Assembly: GCF_003967595.1 (NCBI RefSeq)
Contig: NZ_BIFW01000002.1
Span: 310,001 to 374,000, forward strand
Length of the DNA: 64,000 nt
DNA from: Companilactobacillus musae
GTDB taxonomy: Bacteria > Bacillota > Bacilli > Lactobacillales > Lactobacillaceae
Reading direction: 5' to 3'
Below the pieces are notes generated by a model. It did no database searches. It saw only the letters and a list, made by a program, of their open reading frames with translations, and was not told where the DNA came from. Shown here piece by piece: positions 26,011 to 34,148 of the stretch; within the stretch, counting starts at the first letter, position 1, and each line of letters starts with the position of its first letter. The position numbers and the translations under genes are program-made.

Positions 26011-26982
26011 TTACTTAATTTGATCAATTAAACTATCAGCATATCTATTATAAAAATCTTTGAAGTTTAATCTATAAGAATAATGAGTTATTTGAATACT
26101 TTCTTCAACCATTTTACACAATCCTGGATATTGTTGAAATACTTCAGTTTCCACCATTCTTTCTAATAATTTTTTAGAAGTACCACCTAATGATATTATT
26201 CTTTCTGGCTTTACGGTCTTCCATTCTTCAGCAAAAATATTAGCTGACTTATAAAAAATGATTCTGTTCTGTCTAACACTTCTCAAAGCATCCTTCGTTG
26301 ACTCAAATCTATGTTCATATTTCTTCCCAGTATGTTTCTTTTCATAATTCTTTGCTTCTCGTTCATCCAATTCCATGTATTTTTCAGCTCTAAGATTGTC
26401 ATTCATATCATCGGAATCATTTGTAAAAGACCATTTGGTCAAACTATTGTCGGCAAAGAAATCATTCTTTACATTAGAAGAATTACTATCCGTTACCCTC
26501 TTTATAGCATCAGTTAAGTAGCATCCTCTAAACATAAGATCGTTAACTTCAAGATTTAATTTCAGTATGTGCGGGTCTCTCGACATATTCTCTTGGTCAT
26601 GAAAGTTTTTCCATCCTTCTATACTGAATCCTTCTGGACGTGCTGCAACATTCATAGCAACAAACATAGCATTATTATTGAACTCATTGTCACCTTCACC
26701 ACCCATAGATTTATCAGCAAAGAAATTCTCATCAAAATTAAAATCATAATGATACTTTTCAAACAAATTGTTAGGTAGAAAGTTACTATCTTCATCTTTC
26801 TCTAACTCATCTTTAAAATCAGATTCAATTTGCTTTTTATTTGGTAAGAATTGTTTATAGGTTAAAAATGAAGCAAAACTATCCATTTTTATTTCGTTAG
26901 CAAAAGTTGGCTTATTCTCATCCTTATGAAAGTTAGTATGTATATCTAGTAATTGATCGCGTATTTCTTTATTAGTTGTCAT
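26011..26982 (-). CDS. Uncharacterised protein with uracil-DNA-glycosylase-like fold signature
   Basis: 323 residues. Residues from about 110 match the order of strand motifs in the UDG superfamily: FVAMNVAARPEG (motif 1 position), FRGCYLTDAIKRV, and ERIISLGGTSKKLLERM. The usual catalytic Asp/Asn-Pro of motif 1 is not present as such, so activity is doubtful. Start at ATG 26982, with GAGG 8 nt upstream (GTG at 26985 is an alternative). The promoter region contains TGTCATAATATGACA, shared with two other regulated genes. Assignment is by pattern and not firm. Confidence 0.45.
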   Translation of the reverse strand: MTTNKEIRDQLLDIHTNFHKDENKPTFANEIKMDSFASFLTYKQFLPNKKQIESDFKDELEKDEDSNFLPNNLFEKYHYDFNFDENFFADKSMGGEGDNEFNNNAMFVAMNVAARPEGFSIEGWKNFHDQENMSRDPHILKLNLEVNDLMFRGCYLTDAIKRVTDSNSSNVKNDFFADNSLTKWSFTNDSDDMNDNLRAEKYMELDEREAKNYEKKHTGKKYEHRFESTKDALRSVRQNRIIFYKSANIFAEEWKTVKPERIISLGGTSKKLLERMVETEVFQQYPGLCKMVEESIQITHYSYRLNFKDFYNRYADSLIDQIK

Positions 26983-27096
26983 CACATTTTCCTCAATTCC
27001 AATTTTTTAAAATCAGAGAATATCTTCTTGCAAGCTGCATATTCATAACTCACATAGACGTTCCCCTACTACTACCTATAGATTACAATTATCCTG

Positions 27097-27111
27097 TGTC
27101 ATAATATGACA
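27097..27111 (-). promoter_or_regulatory. Perfect 15-bp palindrome TGTCATAATATGACA (operator 1)
   Basis: TGTCATA-A-TATGACA upstream of the UDG-like gene. On the minus strand the hexamer GATAAT, a good -10, begins at the fourth base after the palindrome, the same spacing as the AATACT hexamer at site 3 (30713). Confidence 0.65.
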
Positions 27112-27126
27112 ATTGAGCTCATTTCG

Positions 27127-27176
27127 AAAAAAAAGTCATAATTATTAGCAATCAAACTAATAATTATGGCTTTTTA
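27127..27176 (-). terminator. Terminator of the glutamine amidotransferase gene
   Basis: GTCATAATTATTAG-caatcaaa-CTAATAATTATGGC with A/T runs on both sides, downstream of 27181. Confidence 0.85.
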
Positions 27177-27180
27177 ATTT

Positions 27181-27846
27181 TTATTCAGTAATATAATTCA
27201 ACAATTTATCCAATGTTTCTTTATTCTTAACCGATACTTCAGTATTCAATATTTCTTCTGCCGTTTGGTTAAAAACTGAACCTTGTAAGTAAGGAAAATC
27301 ATTAACGACCATTTCTCTAACATTATCCGCTGCTGGCTCTAAGTGAAACTGCAAACCAACGATTCGATGATTCATGATAAAACCTTGATTCTCAACTTTA
27401 TCACTTGAGAATAACAATTGAGCTTTTTCAGGTATCTCAAACATTTCTTCATGCCAGTGCAGAACTAGAAGTTCTTCCGGAATATCCAAGATCTTTACAT
27501 CGCGTCGATAAACTGGTGCCCAACCGACTTCTTTAGCAGGGGCTTTTGTGACTTGATAACCCATTGTCTTAACAATTTGTTGAGCTCCATAACAAACGCC
27601 GAAGATTGGCTTATCTTGATCCAATAACTGTTGAATCAAATCACGTTCTTGTTTTATCCAAGCTACGTCATCATTAGGACTCATTGGACCTCCAAGAATA
27701 ACTAACATATCGGTTTCAGCTGCCGTTGGTAGATACCCAAATTGATAAGGATGATAAATAAACATCTCATGATTATGTTCCTGTGACCATGTTTGAATCA
27801 TTCCTGGACCTTCGTTAGGAGTATGTTGTAAAACATTTATTCTCAT
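27181..27846 (-). CDS. Class I glutamine amidotransferase (GMP-synthase-like)
   Basis: 221 residues from 27846 (GGAAAGG 8 nt upstream). The catalytic triad is intact: Cys85 in GVCYGAQQ, His168 and Glu170 in LQFHLEPA. The protein is a stand-alone GATase1 domain, not fused to a synthetase, so ammonia or gamma-glutamyl transfer partner is unknown. It lies 82 bp downstream of the WYL regulator gene on the same strand and may be read through from it. Confidence 0.85.
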   Translation of the reverse strand: MRINVLQHTPNEGPGMIQTWSQEHNHEMFIYHPYQFGYLPTAAETDMLVILGGPMSPNDDVAWIKQERDLIQQLLDQDKPIFGVCYGAQQIVKTMGYQVTKAPAKEVGWAPVYRRDVKILDIPEELLVLHWHEEMFEIPEKAQLLFSSDKVENQGFIMNHRIVGLQFHLEPAADNVREMVVNDFPYLQGSVFNQTAEEILNTEVSVKNKETLDKLLNYITE

Positions 27847-27928
27847 AATGTTTCCTTTCCCATCAACGGCAATGTTTGGACTGGGTATCGCCTGCAACTC
27901 CCCAAGATGAAATTATTATAGCATTAGT

Positions 27929-28639
27929 TTAATCATGATGTGGGATATTATTTTGTAATTCATCCAACTCATTTTTGGCGACTGCGGGTATTGTAAAGGA
28001 ATGTTTTTTGACAGTAATTTTTTGAATGTTTTCCACACGAAATAATCGACTTTCTTTCTTGTTGATCAAGTAAATTGCTGCATAAAAATGTTCATTATTA
28101 AAATAAACCGTATACGAAACCCCTTCGTATTCTTGAACAGTAGTTTTGTTTTTTTCATGATAAGTAAAACTAATAATTCTTTTGTCCAAACTGTGGTCGC
28201 ATAAGACACCTACTTTTTCAGACAAATCACCATTTTTAACTGATAAATCATAGTCATGAAGTAACTTATTAAGTACCTTTTTTAAACTTGATTTTTTATC
28301 ATCAGCCACAAACAAACTCAAACTATCCGCAACTTCTCTTATTTCTGATTTCGTTAGCTCTTTCATTCCCGCCATAGCAACCAAAATGGTGACTATTGCT
28401 CCAAAACTTATCTTGCCATGATTTTTAATTCCATGAACTTTTCGAATAGGATCATAATAAAATTCTAACTCTGGAAAACGTTCAGAGGCTATTCTTCGCA
28501 TAATATTAAAATCAACTTGGATTGGCTTCAGTGAAATAATGTATTTTTCCATGGCATCTTTATAGTTAATCGTTCCCCCGTCCAACATCTGTAGAAACAT
28601 ATCTATAATCCGTTCACGACTACTATATTTTTTACTCAT
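27929..28639 (-). CDS. WYL-domain transcriptional regulator, short form
   Basis: 236 residues from 28639 (GGAG is about 13 nt upstream, so the start is not firm). N-terminal helix-turn-helix region (SSRERIIDMFLQML...), then a WYL domain with YTVYFNNEHFYAAIYLINKKESRLFRVENI at the end. The WCX extension present in the other two WYL proteins of this block is missing. WYL proteins sense nucleic-acid-like or small ligands and often respond to DNA damage. The upstream region has a TGTCGTAATATGTCA site. Confidence 0.72.
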   Translation of the reverse strand: MSKKYSSRERIIDMFLQMLDGGTINYKDAMEKYIISLKPIQVDFNIMRRIASERFPELEFYYDPIRKVHGIKNHGKISFGAIVTILVAMAGMKELTKSEIREVADSLSLFVADDKKSSLKKVLNKLLHDYDLSVKNGDLSEKVGVLCDHSLDKRIISFTYHEKNKTTVQEYEGVSYTVYFNNEHFYAAIYLINKKESRLFRVENIQKITVKKHSFTIPAVAKNELDELQNNIPHHD

Positions 28640-28716
28640 CAGTTTATACTTACTCCTTTTATTAAAGTGACATACCTTTATACACAACTTTCAATTTAAA
28701 AGATAACATCACGCTA

Positions 28717-28731
28717 TGTCGTAATATGTCA
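28717..28731 (-). promoter_or_regulatory. Operator-like site TGTCGTAATATGTCA (operator 2)
   Basis: Matches the perfect palindrome of site 1 at 13 of 15 positions and lies 78-92 bp upstream of the WYL gene start. It can also be read as a direct repeat of TATGTC. Confidence 0.45.
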
Positions 28732-28809
28732 TCTAGGAGTAAAATCTAAAATTAATCAAATTTTTAGACAAAAAAATACTAGCAAGCAAAATATCCTTGC
28801 TAATATTAA

Positions 28810-29775
28810 CTAATCTTCATACTTATTCAATGTTTCTTTCAATTTATCTTTTAACTTTGTGATCAAAGACTCTGGTTGAAGAACTTCTACCTGTGGACCT
28901 TGACTTAAAACCCAAAACAACGCTCCCTGAGAATAAAGATCTCCTTCAACTATTGCATAATCTTCGTCATTTGGATCATCATCTTTAGACAAATGGGAAT
29001 TAGGCACGTTATTCAAGGCTACTGCTTTACTACTATGATAACGGAATTTGTAATGAATGAAGTTTCCCCCACCCAACATGTAAGTCTGATTTAACATCTT
29101 ACCCTCGTCGGGTTTTTTATCAGCTGGAACTTTTGTTATCCGTTTAGGTTCAACTTTTTTAAAACGATCTAAACGGTAAACAAAAGTTTTGTCTTTTTCA
29201 ATCATATACATCATCACGTAAAAATGGCGATTGGCAAAATACATATTTAGCGGCACACCCTCACGTGTTTTGGTATGGTCAGTTGTCGTAACACTACTAG
29301 TATAGACAAAGGCTAGATTTCTTCGTTCGACAATCCATTGTGCAAAGTCTTTGATCCATGGCAAGATTGGTTTATCGACTACAGGAATATAATTCTCACT
29401 AGTAGTAGATAATAATTTGGTTACCTTATCTTGCTCCTTAGTAGCAATCGAACCTAATAATTGTTCCTCAATCGTGTCTAATTCATCTTTATTAAGTGCC
29501 GTACTACCAATCAGAATCTTCAAAATTGCCAAAACCACTTCTGGTTCAAGTTTTCCTTTATTGCTAACACTATAACTCTTTTTTAGAGCATCGTAATTAA
29601 TTGCATATTTAGATTTAAAAATTTCATTCTCACGAATAACTTTTAAATCACGTTTGAATGTTCGCTCAGATATTCCGTATCGTTCTTTAACTAAATTAAT
29701 GTCAAAGCTTTTTCCTTGTAGCATATTCATTAAAATATCAAGTGTCCGCTCACTGATATTCATCTGTTCTTCCAT
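28810..29775 (-). CDS. WYL-domain transcriptional regulator (YafY/PafC-like)
   Basis: 321 residues. N-terminal winged helix (LVKERYGISERTFKRDLKVIREN), central WYL domain with NLAFVYTSS and MYFANRHFYVMMYMIEKDKTFVYRLDRFKKV, and a C-terminal WCX domain ending FWVLSQGPQVEVLQPESLI. GAGG 10 nt upstream of the ATG. It is closely similar in layout and motifs to the WYL gene at 32984, suggesting paralogy. It follows the MerR gene by 44 nt on the same strand, so the two may be co-transcribed. Confidence 0.85.
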   Translation of the reverse strand: MEEQMNISERTLDILMNMLQGKSFDINLVKERYGISERTFKRDLKVIRENEIFKSKYAINYDALKKSYSVSNKGKLEPEVVLAILKILIGSTALNKDELDTIEEQLLGSIATKEQDKVTKLLSTTSENYIPVVDKPILPWIKDFAQWIVERRNLAFVYTSSVTTTDHTKTREGVPLNMYFANRHFYVMMYMIEKDKTFVYRLDRFKKVEPKRITKVPADKKPDEGKMLNQTYMLGGGNFIHYKFRYHSSKAVALNNVPNSHLSKDDDPNDEDYAIVEGDLYSQGALFWVLSQGPQVEVLQPESLITKLKDKLKETLNKYED

Positions 29776-29819
29776 TTTAAACTGACCTCAACTTGATGAT
29801 ATTTTAAATTTTTTCCTTC

Positions 29820-30626
29820 TTACTTATTTTTTACTAGATACTCTAACCATAAGTAATCTGATCCACCACGATTAGTTAAAGCACTACTATCATTCATTTG
29901 CCACATATCGGTTGTTATTTTTAATTGTTTCTCATCACAAAAATAATTTAATTTATCTAATCCACGACATACCCCGGCGGTACTATTCTCAACTTTAATT
30001 ACCGCATATACCCCAGCTGACTTTTCAATCTTAGGCATCGCCTTACCACTATTATTTGTTGAAGATTCTTTAATAACTCTAAAAGAAGCATCAGGATAAG
30101 CTTTTGAATCAGCATCTGGTAAATCTGTCAAAAATCCCGATTGATTGCCATCCATTAAAGCCAACTTATCCAATTGTTGATAAAATTCGGCAAATAATTC
30201 AGCAATCTCTTCTTCAGTACAGGACACTGATTCCCTAGAACACCAAAATGTTACTTTAGGTCGCTTTGTTAAAACTGGTTCATATGGTTCAGCTATCAAA
30301 CCTGAATTTTCTGAGATTTTCCGAGATACCACCGATTGAACTTTGGATAACTCACCGATTTTATCGTCGATTGCTTCCTGAACATTCAATAATTCATCCA
30401 TGACTTTTTCACTCGGTTTATCTTGAAGTTCTTTAATTTTTTCTAAGGGAAGGCCTAAATTTTTCATCCCTAAAATAAATAACAAATCGTAAAGTTGTTC
30501 ATAATCGTAATAACGATAACCTCTATCGGTCCTTTTTTTAGGTAGGAAAATTCCCTGCTCATCATAAAAAATCAAAGTACGCCTAGTCGTATTAGCTAAT
30601 TTTGCCATTTCACTTATTTTTAACAT
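29820..30626 (-). CDS. MerR family regulator with GyrI-like effector domain
   Basis: 268 residues. The MerR DNA-binding domain is textbook (LKISEMAKLANTTRRTLIFYDEQGIFLPKKRTDRGYRYYDYEQL), with a coiled-coil dimerisation helix to about residue 110. The C-terminal half is a GyrI/AraC-type effector-binding domain ending WLEYLVKNK. GAGG 6 nt before the ATG. It is divergent from the beta-helix gene, and the shared 147-bp intergenic region contains a palindromic site between promoter-like hexamers. It probably activates that gene in response to a small molecule. Confidence 0.88.
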   Translation of the reverse strand: MLKISEMAKLANTTRRTLIFYDEQGIFLPKKRTDRGYRYYDYEQLYDLLFILGMKNLGLPLEKIKELQDKPSEKVMDELLNVQEAIDDKIGELSKVQSVVSRKISENSGLIAEPYEPVLTKRPKVTFWCSRESVSCTEEEIAELFAEFYQQLDKLALMDGNQSGFLTDLPDADSKAYPDASFRVIKESSTNNSGKAMPKIEKSAGVYAVIKVENSTAGVCRGLDKLNYFCDEKQLKITTDMWQMNDSSALTNRGGSDYLWLEYLVKNK

Positions 30627-30706
30627 TATTTACCTCAGATTTTACATGATTATTCAACTATTTTGATTATAGGCTAATTTTTAATAAAATAATATCCTCC
30701 AAAACA

Positions 30707-30736
30707 TTGAAATGTCATATTGTGACAATCAATACT
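30707..30736 (+). promoter_or_regulatory. MerR-type promoter with operator TGTCATATTGTGACA (operator 3)
   Basis: TTGAAA (30707-30712), then the 15-bp palindrome 30713-30727, then AATACT (30731-30736), giving an 18-bp spacer filled by the operator, as in MerR promoters. The minus-strand reading TGTCACAATATGACA differs by one base from site 1. Confidence 0.6.
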
Positions 30737-30773
30737 GTTAAAATTGATTTATCAAAACGTTGGAGGTACTGAT

Positions 30774-31553
30774 ATGAAAACATTTATGGTCAAAAATACG
30801 GCTGAATTGGCTCAGGCAATTAATAATTACACCGATAATGACACCATCGAATTATTTCCAGGCGAATACTTTCCTGAAACTCCGACCCCTTATATTTCGA
30901 TTAAAAAAACTTTAACCATTATGGGAAAATCAAACGATCCTGACGACATTCGTCTAAATTGTGGTTTCGTTGTTAAAAAAACCTTACTTTTGAAAAACTT
31001 ATCAGTGAACTTCGACGATGAGTCTAGCAATGCCATCACGCTTTTCGATGGCTCAAAGTTTTATGGTACTAACGTCGTGATCAATCATTCATTTCCCAAT
31101 CGTTGGAATACGATCTACGCCAAAAATTCATTCATATCTTTGGAAAACTCTGAGGTATTTTCCACTAATAAGGGTAACGTCCCCAGTATCGAACTGGAGG
31201 ATAGTCAGTTATTTGCGGATAACTCTTCTATTTACTTTCTGACTGAAAAAAATTCTAAATCTCTTCTCAAGGATTGTTTTATTTCTTACGCCATTTGTTT
31301 ACTGGACCATTCTTCTCTATCATTTAATAACTTGACTATTGATGCGGCCAGTAATGAAAGCTACAGTTCTTTCTATGTTGGCGAATATTCAAAAACTACC
31401 GGTACTACTTTTTCATTTGTCAAAAATAATTCTGAAGTCGATATCTTTGGTAGCACCTTTTTAACTAACAATTTAACTACCGATTTTGACAACATTGCTT
31501 GGAATTTTGATGATGAATCCGATATTAATGTCGATGGTCGCAGGTTAAATTAA
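30774..31553 (+). CDS. Cytoplasmic right-handed beta-helix (pectate-lyase-like) protein
   Basis: 259 residues from 30774 (GGAGG 7 nt upstream). It begins like pectate-lyase-fold proteins (ELAQAINNYTDNDTIELFPGEY, then LTIMGKS), and then shows short repeating strands with stacked small and asparagine residues (FKVxx-like turns such as LLLKNLSVNF, FISLENSEVF, IELEDSQLF). There is no signal peptide and no catalytic acid cluster that I recognise, so it may be a structural or ligand-binding helix. It is divergent from MerR, with the operator in between. Family unknown. Confidence 0.65.
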   Translation: MKTFMVKNTAELAQAINNYTDNDTIELFPGEYFPETPTPYISIKKTLTIMGKSNDPDDIRLNCGFVVKKTLLLKNLSVNFDDESSNAITLFDGSKFYGTNVVINHSFPNRWNTIYAKNSFISLENSEVFSTNKGNVPSIELEDSQLFADNSSIYFLTEKNSKSLLKDCFISYAICLLDHSSLSFNNLTIDAASNESYSSFYVGEYSKTTGTTFSFVKNNSEVDIFGSTFLTNNLTTDFDNIAWNFDDESDINVDGRRLN

Positions 31554-31568
31554 AAGGGTTGCTAAATA

Positions 31569-31605
31569 TGCCGTCCTCCACAACAAGAAAATTGGGCTGG
31601 ACTAG
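31569..31605 (-). repeat. Half copy of the branched repeat (element E)
   Basis: On the minus strand: CTAGTCC joined directly to AGCCCAATTTTC then TTGTTGTGGAGGACGGCA. Compared with full copies, everything between the left terminus and the right arm has been deleted. Confidence 0.8.
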
Positions 31606-31645
31606 TGTATTACTTTGTTAATTTGCTATTTCTAAAATCAAATAA

Positions 31646-31720
31646 TAAAAAGAACAGAACTTATTAAGTATTCAGGGCAAGCAATATACCTGAATTTCTT
31701 AATAAATTCTGTTCTTTTTT
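31646..31720. terminator. Bidirectional terminator-like hairpin, CCTGAAT family (copy T3)
   Basis: AAAAAGAACAGAA-TTATTAAG-ATTCAGG ... CCTGAAT-CTTAATAA-TTCTGTTCTTTTTT, between the beta-helix gene (plus) and the MFS gene (minus). Confidence 0.85.
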
Positions 31721-31755
31721 CGAAAATTCAAAATCTACACCTAATTTTAAAGCGC

Positions 31756-32961
31756 TCAGTCAGCATTGGATGTCCACGAATCTTTATTGAGAGTAAAAAA
31801 GGAAATTACAACAAAAGTACTGATCAAAAGTCCTAAATACATGTATGCCATTCTATACCCTAGAGAATCGTACATTTTACCAATGCTCGTCGACAGGCCT
31901 ATAACTCCAATTTGCGAAATAAACTGGTACCCTATCAGGTAAAGAATTGATGACAACCTAGCTTCAAAGTTAAGATTAATATACTTAAATATTGCAATAT
32001 ACATTAATGGCATATCAAAGGATTGGATCAGTTTAATTATTGTGATCATGACTGGACCAGCCACAATACTAGTTAAAAGCACTCTTGTTGCTAAAGATAC
32101 TCCTACTAGTAGCATTGAATTACGAGTACCAAATTTATTAACTATTTTAGGTGCCAAAAACATCATTCCAGCTTCTAAAAATGTTTGCAGTGAATTCATA
32201 TAACCGTACATCTGGTTTCCAGTCGCAACGGTAACGAATTGACGAGCAAAGTAACGTGGAAATTGTTGATCATAAATCGTGTACATTGTACTAATACCAA
32301 TGATAAAGATCACGAAGATCCAGAAATTTTTCAATCTAAAAAGTTCAAAAATATCTTTGACTTTAACACTTTCGGACGTTTCTAACTCAACATCGGTCAC
32401 GTCAACTTTTGTCGTTAACAAAATAACTAAGACAATTATTGCCGTAGCTGAACCGATCCAAAAATTAAAATCAGAATTCAAATTGAAAATTCGACCAGCA
32501 AAAAACGCAGCTAATGCGGTTCCCAATGATCCCCACATCCTGACTTTTCCATATTCAAAATCATATTTACGACTAATTTTTTCAACATATGATTCAACTG
32601 CACCCATTGATGCCAAATAACTGCCACCGATGAATATCCCACCTACAATTGCACCCCATAAAAAGTGATTTTGTAACAGTGGTTTATAAATGTACATGAA
32701 AAAAGGTCCTGTCAGGACCAACATGACGCACAAAAAAATCAAGATATTCTTACGTGCGCCCAACTTATCCAAAAGGTATCCGTACAACGGTTGTAAACAC
32801 ATCGTGAAAACCGAATTAACGCTGAACAAAAAACCGATACTAGCACCGCTCAAATGGATTATTTGACTAAACCAAATGGTGATCAACGTGTAACTGATTG
32901 CCCAACTCAAAAAGAAGCCGAAAAAAATAGCACTGAACCTAACGTAGATACTCTTACGCAT
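31756..32961 (-). CDS. MFS transporter, LacY-like oligosaccharide:H+ symporter family
   Basis: 401 residues with twelve membrane helices. N-terminus YVRFSAIFFGFFLSWAISYTLITIWFSQ and the loop QPLYGYLLDKLGARKN are typical of LacY/CscB/RafB-type permeases; the central EYGKVRMWGSLGTAL carries the conserved R/G motif. The ATG at 32961 has GGGGGGA 8 nt upstream, and a TTG at 32964 is possible. It is 22 nt downstream of the third WYL gene and probably regulated by it. The sugar is not predictable. Confidence 0.85.
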   Translation of the reverse strand: MRKSIYVRFSAIFFGFFLSWAISYTLITIWFSQIIHLSGASIGFLFSVNSVFTMCLQPLYGYLLDKLGARKNILIFLCVMLVLTGPFFMYIYKPLLQNHFLWGAIVGGIFIGGSYLASMGAVESYVEKISRKYDFEYGKVRMWGSLGTALAAFFAGRIFNLNSDFNFWIGSATAIIVLVILLTTKVDVTDVELETSESVKVKDIFELFRLKNFWIFVIFIIGISTMYTIYDQQFPRYFARQFVTVATGNQMYGYMNSLQTFLEAGMMFLAPKIVNKFGTRNSMLLVGVSLATRVLLTSIVAGPVMITIIKLIQSFDMPLMYIAIFKYINLNFEARLSSILYLIGYQFISQIGVIGLSTSIGKMYDSLGYRMAYMYLGLLISTFVVISFFTLNKDSWTSNAD

Positions 32962-32983
32962 CAACAGTTCCCCCCTATACGTG

Positions 32984-33946
32984 TTATTTATATTGATCTA
33001 ATGAAGCCTGTAATTCTTTTTTTACTGCTTCGATCAATGAATGTGGTTCTAAAACTTTAACAAAAGTTCCTTGGCTCAACACCCAAAACTTTAACCCCTG
33101 AAGAAATAAATATCCCTCTATAATAACGGATCCATCAGGCTCTCGACTAACTATTTTAGAATTAGGCAGTTTATCTAAAGCCGTCCATGGATACGCGCTA
33201 TATTTTATTTTAAAGTAACTTTTACGCCCGCCATTCAAAAGATAAGTAAAATTACGAACCGAAGCACCATCCGCCCATTTTTCACGTGGAATACTTATTG
33301 TTGATTCCAAAGCCCTATAATTAAGAATTCGATCTAACCGATAAACTCGGGATCCCTTTGTCTCAGAAAAAATTACGGTATAAAAATAAAAATTAGAAAA
33401 GTATAAACTCAGTGGCACTCCCCGACGTAACCTTTGATTATCACTATCGGGTCTACTTCCTTGGTAAGTGAACTCAATTTCCGTTCGTGACTCGATAAAA
33501 TCAGTAAAATCCCCTATATGTTCTAACAACTTTCCACTAGTTTTTACTGGTAAATAGTCTCGTTTTAACAACTTATCAATTTTAAATTGGTCTTTCGTGA
33601 CCACTAATTTGCGCAAATGCTTAATAATTCCATCTAATTCTGACTTAGACAAAGCTCTGGATCCCATGACGATCTGAATAATTGCCAAAATCTCTTTAGT
33701 GTTGATTTTACCGTCAGTAGTTACGAAATGATTTTTCTGTTTTGAATCGAATTCCATTTGATAATTGGCATTGAAAATGGGGTTTTCTCGAATAATTTGT
33801 AAGTCACGATAGATAGTTCGTTTGTTAACATTATATAAACTAGCAATATTCTCTGAATTGATTTTATTACCTTGTAACAGTTCCATCGTGACATCGATTA
33901 TTCGTATCAAACTTTTAGGTAACTTTTGTTCATTATCTTTAGTCAT
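32984..33946 (-). CDS. WYL-domain transcriptional regulator (paralog)
   Basis: 320 residues from 33946 (AAAGGGGG 6 nt upstream; ATG at 33949 is equally possible). N-terminal winged helix (LYNVNKRTIYRDLQIIREN), WYL domain with IEFTYQGSR and LYFSNFYFYTVIFSETKGSRVYRLDRIL, and a WCX domain ending FWVLSQGTFVKVLEPHSL. Similar to the WYL regulator at 28810 in every region. It precedes the LacY-like gene in a two-gene operon, making it the likely regulator of that transporter. Confidence 0.85.
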   Translation of the reverse strand: MTKDNEQKLPKSLIRIIDVTMELLQGNKINSENIASLYNVNKRTIYRDLQIIRENPIFNANYQMEFDSKQKNHFVTTDGKINTKEILAIIQIVMGSRALSKSELDGIIKHLRKLVVTKDQFKIDKLLKRDYLPVKTSGKLLEHIGDFTDFIESRTEIEFTYQGSRPDSDNQRLRRGVPLSLYFSNFYFYTVIFSETKGSRVYRLDRILNYRALESTISIPREKWADGASVRNFTYLLNGGRKSYFKIKYSAYPWTALDKLPNSKIVSREPDGSVIIEGYLFLQGLKFWVLSQGTFVKVLEPHSLIEAVKKELQASLDQYK

Positions 33947-34072
33947 CATTAACCCCCTTTGACAAAAATATAATAATATCAATTATCTTTAAACTGTCTT
34001 TTTACTTATTTAAATTATATGCTAAAAGCCTGTTTAAAGGATTATTTTATTTTAAAAAAAATTTTTCGAATT

Positions 34073-34141
34073 CAAAAAAAGCACTTATTATGAACTCACG
34101 ATACAAATTACGTACCTGAATTTCTTAATAAGTGCTTTTTG
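34073..34141. terminator. Bidirectional terminator-like hairpin, CCTGAAT family (copy T4)
   Basis: CAAAAAAAGCACTTATTA ... TACCTGAATTTCTTAATAA-GTGCTTTTTG. The 19-nt segment TACCTGAATTTCTTAATAA is identical in copy T3. It terminates the oxidoreductase gene. Confidence 0.8.
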
Positions 34142-34148
34142 AAATATT

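Noticed and set aside
28717-28731. Operator 2 as a perfect palindrome
   Set aside because: It has two mismatches to the consensus and reads better as a direct repeat, so it is listed with low confidence only.
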